In this document: positions 11,795 to 16,080 of the stretch, one piece after another
Layout of the letters: each line of letters opens with the position of its first letter
Position numbering within the stretch: position 1 is the first letter of the stretch
Assembly: GCA_016205085.1 (NCBI GenBank)
Contig: JACQJN010000220.1
Coordinates: 1 to 16,080 of the forward strand
From: Elusimicrobiota bacterium
Lineage (GTDB): Bacteria > Elusimicrobiota > Elusimicrobia > JACQJN01
Direction of reading: 5' to 3'
Length of the DNA: 16,080 nucleotides
Program-made: the position numbers and the translations under genes
Notes under the pieces: generated by a model
What the model saw: the letters and a program-made list of their open reading frames with translations, nothing else
What the model was told of the DNA's origin: nothing
Database searches by the model: none

Positions 11795-13898
11795 AAAACG
11801 TAAATCTTCTGTTTGGCAGTGGGCGGCGCGATGGTTTTTATTGTCCTGCGTGGCCCTGTGGCTCTCCTGGCTCATTTTTTTCCCCGATAGAAGTGGTTGG
11901 TTGGGAGGCGCCTTGGCCTCCTATCTTTTTTCTTTTTTAGGACAATCCACCTATCTTCTTCCTCTTGTTCTCTTCTACGGGCTAGGAGCCTTTTGGATTC
12001 AGACTAAGGAGGAAAGGCATGGGGCATGGATTTGGACCCTGGCCACATCCCTTATCCTTTTTTCTTGCTCACTTCTTTTGTCTTTGTTGGGAGAATTATT
12101 TTCACAGCGAGATTGGGGGGGGATATTGGGGCAAACTGTTTCTTCCATAACCAATCCCATCATCGGTCCTACGGGGACAGGGCTTTCAAGTGTGCTTTTT
12201 TTATTGTTGGGGGCGCATCTTCTATTCGGAATTTCCTGGGGGGAGGTTTTTCACAGAGTTTGGGAAATCTTGATGCAGGATCTCCAATCCTGGCAAAGGG
12301 CTCGTCGAGAATTAAAAACCAACTTGCGGATGCTTGAAGAAAGAGCAATGCCTCTTCCGGTCAGTGTTCCGGTTTTGGCTACGCCTTTGCCACTACAGAA
12401 ACCAGTACAGAAATTGGCACCTGTTTCCACTTCGGAAAAGAAAAAATTCAAACTGCCCTCCTTACAACTTCTTCATGCGGGGCAAAAAGGATCCCCGCCG
12501 ATTCCACCCCAGAGCGAAATTCAGGATTCTATTCAACTCTTGGAGTCCACCCTGAAAAATTTTGGCATCGAGGTGCGGGTGGTGGGAATAAGTCCCGGAC
12601 CCGTGGTTACCCGATATGAACTTTCTCCGGCCCCCGGAGTGAAGGTCAGTTCCATCGTTGCTCTCTCCAATGACATTGCTCTTTCCATGAAGGCGCAGGG
12701 AATTCGAGTAATGGCGCATATTCCAGGGAAGTCCGCTATCGGCGTGGAGATTCCCAATCCCGTGCCTGTCCTGGTAACCTTGCGTGAAATTTTGGAGAGT
12801 TCTGCTTTTAACGAGCAGGGCCTTCCTTTGCTTTTTGCTATTGGCCGTTCAGCAGAAGGGATTCCTCAAGTGGCGGATCTCGCCTCTATGCCGCATCTTT
12901 TGGTGGCTGGTGCGACTAACTCCGGCAAAAGTGTTTTTATCCATTCTTTGATTCTCTCTATCTTGTTCCGATCCATGCCGGAAGAAGTGAAGTTTCTTCT
13001 GGTTGATCCCAAAAGATTGGAGTTGATATTTTATGAAGGCTTGCCCCATCTCTATGATCCAAAGTTTCCTGCTTCCCAGGTTTCAGTGGTCACGCAACCT
13101 AAAGAGGCCGCAAAGAGTTTAAAGGCTCTTATTCATGTCATGGAGGATCGCTACAGCCGCTTTGCGACCATCGGAGCGCGCAATATCGAAACCTACAATG
13201 AAGAGGCAAGGCGGCGGGGTTTAAAACCCGAGTTTTATGTGGTGGTGGTTATTGATGAACTGGCGGATCTGATGCTGGTGGCTCAGGATATGGTAGAGGA
13301 TTCCATTCAAAGATTGGCTCAGATGGCCAGGGCCGTGGGTATCCATCTTGTTCTGGCCACTCAGAGGCCTTCGGTGGATATCATTACGGGTGTGATCAAG
13401 GCTAATCTGACGTCCCGGGTGGCGCTGCAGGTTGTTTCTAAAACGGATTCCCGGGTTATTTTGGACACTCAAGGAGCTGAAGAATTATTGGGAAGAGGGG
13501 ACATGTTGTATTTGGCGACAGGGGCGCAAAGACCGGTTCGGATTCAGGGGGCCTACGTCTCTGAGAAAGAGATCAATCAGGTAGTGGAGTATTGGAAGTC
13601 TCAGGGAAAGCCGGCGTACGATCTTTTGCTTTCAGAAACGGAGGGTTTGGAAGTAGAGAAAGGAACTCATGCTGGAGATTTGCCTCAGGCCCTTCGCCTG
13701 GTCTTAGAGAGACGACGCGTGTCCCAGGATTTATTGAAGGCTCATTTCGGTTCCTCCGCTCGGGCCACGGATCTTTTAAGCCTTTTGGAGGTAAAAGGAT
13801 TTATTCATAAACCCGAGGGAACGAACCGGTGGGAGATTTTCTACGATAAGATAGAGGAATATCTTAAAAGTATACCGGATAAAAAGAATTATGGTTAA
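11760..13898 (+). CDS. ftsK: DNA translocase FtsK
   Basis: A septum-anchored ATPase that pumps chromosome ends apart before division. The 712-residue chain has about four membrane segments (near 23-41, 48-80, 88-111 and 141-160), a linker of about 90 residues, then the translocase motor. Walker A is GATNSGKS with K390, Walker B is VVVVIDELADLM with D499/E500, and MARAVGIHLVLATQRPSVD and LLGRGDMLY are FtsK hallmarks. A C-terminal winged-helix gamma domain (about 640-700) is recognisable but diverged from the usual sequence, so its recognition site may differ. The GTG start is the only one available after an in-frame TAG at 11754; both lie at the border of an interspersed repeat. The gene overlaps its upstream neighbour by 35 bp and the lolA-like gene by 8 bp. 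Confidence 0.96.
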   Translation: MIIYRASLKTSKKRKSSVWQWAARWFLLSCVALWLSWLIFFPDRSGWLGGALASYLFSFLGQSTYLLPLVLFYGLGAFWIQTKEERHGAWIWTLATSLILFSCSLLLSLLGELFSQRDWGGILGQTVSSITNPIIGPTGTGLSSVLFLLLGAHLLFGISWGEVFHRVWEILMQDLQSWQRARRELKTNLRMLEERAMPLPVSVPVLATPLPLQKPVQKLAPVSTSEKKKFKLPSLQLLHAGQKGSPPIPPQSEIQDSIQLLESTLKNFGIEVRVVGISPGPVVTRYELSPAPGVKVSSIVALSNDIALSMKAQGIRVMAHIPGKSAIGVEIPNPVPVLVTLREILESSAFNEQGLPLLFAIGRSAEGIPQVADLASMPHLLVAGATNSGKSVFIHSLILSILFRSMPEEVKFLLVDPKRLELIFYEGLPHLYDPKFPASQVSVVTQPKEAAKSLKALIHVMEDRYSRFATIGARNIETYNEEARRRGLKPEFYVVVVIDELADLMLVAQDMVEDSIQRLAQMARAVGIHLVLATQRPSVDIITGVIKANLTSRVALQVVSKTDSRVILDTQGAEELLGRGDMLYLATGAQRPVRIQGAYVSEKEINQVVEYWKSQGKPAYDLLLSETEGLEVEKGTHAGDLPQALRLVLERRRVSQDLLKAHFGSSARATDLLSLLEVKGFIHKPEGTNRWEIFYDKIEEYLKSIPDKKNYG

Positions 13899-14580
13899 GA
13901 CCTTGATGCTTCTTTGTTCCGTTGCCTGGGGAGAACATTCTGTGAATGTTTCTTCTTCGCTCCTCTCCTTGCCTACGGTGGAAGAAGCGAGGGAGCGTTT
14001 AGAAAAGCTGGATCAGGAGATTTCTTCGCTTTCTTTCCAGTTCGTTCAGAAACTGGAGATGAAGGAGACGGGACTTCTTCAGCGTGTAGAAGGAAATTTG
14101 AAGTATTTAAAGCCGGACCGTATTCGCTTGGAGCATCGCAAACCTCGAGAGCAATTGGTGATTACCGATAAAAAAACAATTTCAGTATACATCGGCGGGA
14201 AAAGACCTCAACTCATTCGTACCGCTTGGGATTCTTGGGTAAAAACTCAAGCCTCCGTGGTGGGCCTCATGGACTTTGGAAATTATGGCCAGCTTCTGAA
14301 AAAACATGATGTCTCCGTGGACTCCACCACTCTGGAAGGAACCTTATATTATCGTTTGACGCTGCTGCCCAAAGTGGAAAATCAAAAGTCTTCTCATTCT
14401 GAGTATACAGTGAGACTTTATTTGCTGCCCCAAGATTTTTTCCCGATGCGGATTGAGCTTCTGCTGGGACAGATGTTTATGGAAACCGAATTATCACGGG
14501 TGTCTAAAAATCCGGTTCTAAAGGAGAGTCTCTTTAAATTTGAGCCCCCTCCCGGAGTGGAATTGTTGGAGTTTAGATAG
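13891..14580 (+). CDS. lolA: LolA-like outer-membrane lipoprotein carrier
   Basis: Probable periplasmic chaperone that ferries lipoproteins from the inner membrane to the outer membrane. The 229-residue product has a short signal-peptide-like start (MVK then TLMLLCSVAW). It then has the LolA pattern of a helix followed by beta strands: SLSFQFVQKLEMKETGLLQRVEGNLKYLKPDRIRLEH is the recurring opening of the fold, and a Val/Ile/Tyr rich strand series follows. The position directly after ftsK is where lolA lies in many Gram-negative genomes. The first ATG overlaps the ftsK stop by 8 bp. Related LolA-fold proteins act on other lipids, so the cargo is inferred. Confidence 0.8.
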   Translation: MVKTLMLLCSVAWGEHSVNVSSSLLSLPTVEEARERLEKLDQEISSLSFQFVQKLEMKETGLLQRVEGNLKYLKPDRIRLEHRKPREQLVITDKKTISVYIGGKRPQLIRTAWDSWVKTQASVVGLMDFGNYGQLLKKHDVSVDSTTLEGTLYYRLTLLPKVENQKSSHSEYTVRLYLLPQDFFPMRIELLLGQMFMETELSRVSKNPVLKESLFKFEPPPGVELLEFR

Positions 14581-14581
14581 A

Positions 14582-15361
14582 ATGACGAATAAGACACCGT
14601 TGGAGGATGTCGGAGCACTTTTAAAACAAGAGAGGTTGCGCAAGGGTTTAAGCCTAGAAATGGTTCAGAAACAAACTCGGATTCCTAGGAAGTTCCTGGA
14701 TGCTTTAGAACAAAATAGGACCTCTGAATTTCCAGCGGTCGTATATTTGCAGGGTTTTCTGAGATCTTATTGCGAACTCTTGGGATTGGATTTTGATTCA
14801 CTCTGGTCCAAATGGATGTCCGTGCTCTCCACGCCTGCGAATCCGGAACCGCAGGAGGCGAAGCACTCTGCGCAGCAGTGCCTGCCGAAGACGGGGGCTC
14901 GTCCTTTAGGACTGCAGGATCTCGCGGATTCTATGGAGCGGACCCAAAAAAAAGAACAGGACTCCGGAGAATCCGGGCTGGAATCTAGAAGGATTCCCCT
15001 TATCGGATTGTCATTGATATTGGTTGCCATTTTGAGTTATTGGCTTACCACTTTAAGAGCACCGAAATCTTCCCAGGGGATAGCGGGGGCTAACCCTTTT
15101 GATTTTTCTTCTCCTCTCCGTGAGGTTTCTTTGCGGTTGACTATGGGAAAGGCCGCATGGATTCGGCTCAAAATAGATGGACGGATTTCTTTTGAAGGCT
15201 GGATTCCTGCTGGTGTTACACGAGATTGGCGCATCAAGGAATCAGCATTTTTACGGACAACAACTCCCGAAGCGCTGAATTTTGTTCTCAACGACAAGCC
15301 GCTGCTCCTTGCGGGGTTATCTAAGGATTCTTCTGGAGATTTTATATTATACTCGCATTGA
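14582..15361 (+). CDS. rodZ: RodZ-like membrane protein with N-terminal HTH
   Basis: Likely a cytoskeleton-linked cell-shape factor. Counting from the ATG at 14582 (259 residues), an Xre-like HTH of the RodZ type spans about 8-75 (LLKQERLRKGLSLEMVQKQT, then FLDALEQN and YLQGFLRSYCELLGLD). A linker follows, then one membrane segment (about 138-157) and a beta-rich periplasmic DUF4115-like domain (about 181-250). The linker contains residues 91-110, encoded by a 57-bp interspersed repeat. An ATG 42 bases further upstream is in frame but lies inside the lolA-like gene, and the chosen ATG sits one base after that gene's stop. RodZ is well supported by architecture. Regulation of transcription by the HTH is not implied, since RodZ uses it to bind MreB. 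Confidence 0.83.
   Translation: MTNKTPLEDVGALLKQERLRKGLSLEMVQKQTRIPRKFLDALEQNRTSEFPAVVYLQGFLRSYCELLGLDFDSLWSKWMSVLSTPANPEPQEAKHSAQQCLPKTGARPLGLQDLADSMERTQKKEQDSGESGLESRRIPLIGLSLILVAILSYWLTTLRAPKSSQGIAGANPFDFSSPLREVSLRLTMGKAAWIRLKIDGRISFEGWIPAGVTRDWRIKESAFLRTTTPEALNFVLNDKPLLLAGLSKDSSGDFILYSH
14854..14910 (+). repeat. 57-bp in-frame interspersed repeat, long form (rodZ copy)
   Basis: The long form of the element, with the 30-bp insert, lies in the linker before the membrane segment. It is in the same frame and orientation as the rpoZ long copy, and both encode EAKHS followed by a ten-residue insert and RPLG. The GCACT and AGTGC segments within it can pair. Confidence 0.9.
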
Positions 15362-15368
15362 TTTTTGC

Positions 15369-15935
15369 ATGACCCTGCCCAATCAAATCACCGTTTCCAG
15401 AATCTTTTTGGCTTTGCTGTTATTCCTGTTGACCCTCCTCCCGCATCTATGGTCGCGTCTTTTTGCCTTGGCTGTTTTTATCGTTGCGGCCTTTACGGAT
15501 TGGGTAGATGGATTTATCGCCAGAAAGATGGGTTCGACCAGTTCTTTCGGGGCAGTGGTGGATCCGATCGCAGATAAGATTCTAGTGGCGGCAGCTTTGA
15601 TCGCTTTCGGAATCATTCCTGAGCTCGGGATCCCTCTCTGGGCTGTTTTTTTGATCATTGTCCGCGAATTTTTTGTGTTGGGCTTGAGAATGTTGGCGGC
15701 ACTTCAAAAAAAGGTGCTGGTAGCGGAAAGTTGGGGGAAATTGAAAATGAGTATCCAGTCGGTTTCTGTTCTGGTTATTTTGGTTTTAATCAATCTACGC
15801 AGTTTTTATAGGAATGTCCCCGATTTTTTTATGCTTCTTCCCTATTACTTGACGCTCTTGATTCTGGTGGTGACGTGGGCTAGCGGATTGTATTATCTCT
15901 ATCGTCATCGCGATATTTTGACGCATTCATGGTAG
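15369..15935 (+). CDS. pgsA: CDP-diacylglycerol-glycerol-3-phosphate phosphatidyltransferase
   Basis: Makes phosphatidylglycerophosphate, the precursor of phosphatidylglycerol and cardiolipin, in the inner membrane. From the ATG at 15369 (188 residues) the start MTLPNQITVSRIFL is typical of PgsA. The CDP-alcohol phosphotransferase motif is complete: D44, D47, G48, A51, R52, G61, D65 and D69, with the usual spacing. Several hydrophobic helices follow. A longer frame from 15282 lies inside rodZ and lacks family similarity, so the later ATG is chosen. It starts seven bases after rodZ and overlaps the next gene by 7 bp. Confidence 0.95.
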   Translation: MTLPNQITVSRIFLALLLFLLTLLPHLWSRLFALAVFIVAAFTDWVDGFIARKMGSTSSFGAVVDPIADKILVAAALIAFGIIPELGIPLWAVFLIIVREFFVLGLRMLAALQKKVLVAESWGKLKMSIQSVSVLVILVLINLRSFYRNVPDFFMLLPYYLTLLILVVTWASGLYYLYRHRDILTHSW

Positions 15936-16080
15936 ATCGCTTGTTTTATGGGATCGTGAAGGCGATTGCGAGTGGGCTTTTTTTAAGCTATATTCCGTTC
16001 CGATATTTTAAAAGGACATTTTGGACCGGGGCTGGATTGGTGGGGACATTTTGGGGATTGCTTTTGTTGCCCCTGGTGCC
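15929..16080 (+). CDS. pgpA: probable phosphatidylglycerophosphatase A, 5' part only
   Basis: Only the first 50 codons are in view. The ATG shares the bases ATGGTAG with the pgsA stop. The opening (IVKAIASGLFLSYIPF, later GLVGTFWGLLLLPLVP) resembles the PgpA start, a helix with GxGxLPxxPGTxGxL, but with about ten extra residues including FRYFKRTFW between the two halves. PgpA would remove the phosphate from the PgsA product, which fits the position. Since the conserved core is outside the window, other small membrane proteins remain possible. Confidence 0.55.
   Translation, partial: MVDRLFYGIVKAIASGLFLSYIPFRYFKRTFWTGAGLVGTFWGLLLLPLV

Noticed and set aside
14540..14581. Longer rodZ start inside the lolA-like gene
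   Set aside because: It would add 14 residues without family similarity; the ATG just after the lolA stop fits better.
15282..15368. Longer pgsA start inside rodZ
   Set aside because: The added residues overlap coding sequence of rodZ, are not family-like, and the ATG at 15369 gives a typical PgsA N-terminus.

Overview
The window is chromosomal core-gene territory of a bacterium with a Gram-negative type envelope: there is a LolA-like lipoprotein carrier, a RodZ-like protein and phosphatidylglycerol synthesis genes, and base composition is roughly half G+C. Gene order (gmk-rpoZ-coaC-coaB-priA on one side, rpsO-pnp-accB-ftsK-lolA-rodZ-pgsA on the other) and frequent weak Shine-Dalgarno sites suggest a little-cultivated lineage (Omnitrophota, Elusimicrobiota or similar). 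That placement is a guess; no marker here settles it. Two of the interspersed repeats reported below lie inside or beside housekeeping genes.

Layout: two divergent gene clusters leave a 50-bp region at 7197-7246. Leftward (minus strand) run gmk, a doubtful 77-codon ORF built of palindromic repeats, rpoZ, coaC, coaB, a family 4 uracil-DNA glycosylase, a phospholipid-methyltransferase-like SAM enzyme, priA and tyrS. Most neighbours overlap or lie within about 10 bp, so this is probably one operon joining nucleotide metabolism, coenzyme A synthesis, DNA repair, replication restart and tRNA charging. Rightward (plus strand) run cinA, rpsO, pnp, accB, a small winged-helix gene, ftsK, a lolA-like gene, a rodZ-like gene, pgsA and the start of a probable pgpA cut by the window edge. 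This side serves RNA turnover and translation, fatty-acid and phospholipid synthesis, chromosome segregation and the cell envelope.

The most unusual content is repeat DNA. (1) A 27-bp element, with a 57-bp form carrying an internal 30-bp insert, occurs four times in three unrelated genes (rpoZ twice, the winged-helix gene, rodZ). It always has the same orientation and reading frame and encodes an E-A-K-[HQ]-S ... R-P-L-G peptide at domain borders. This resembles the in-frame protein-coding repeats known as Rickettsia palindromic elements. (2) The gmk-rpoZ gap holds a perfect 24-bp inverted repeat, one arm of which contains the last codons of gmk, enclosing two opposed copies of a roughly 70-bp palindromic unit. 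(3) The priA start lies in the loop of a potential 28-bp stem made of two opposed arrays of a 7-bp tandem repeat. Also notable: coaC and coaB are split and overlap by 62 bp in +1 relation beside an A8 tract, and CoaC departs from two conserved active-site motifs.

I saw no tRNA, rRNA, CRISPR array, insertion-sequence transposase or prophage gene. The left edge (1-152) has no gene I can name.
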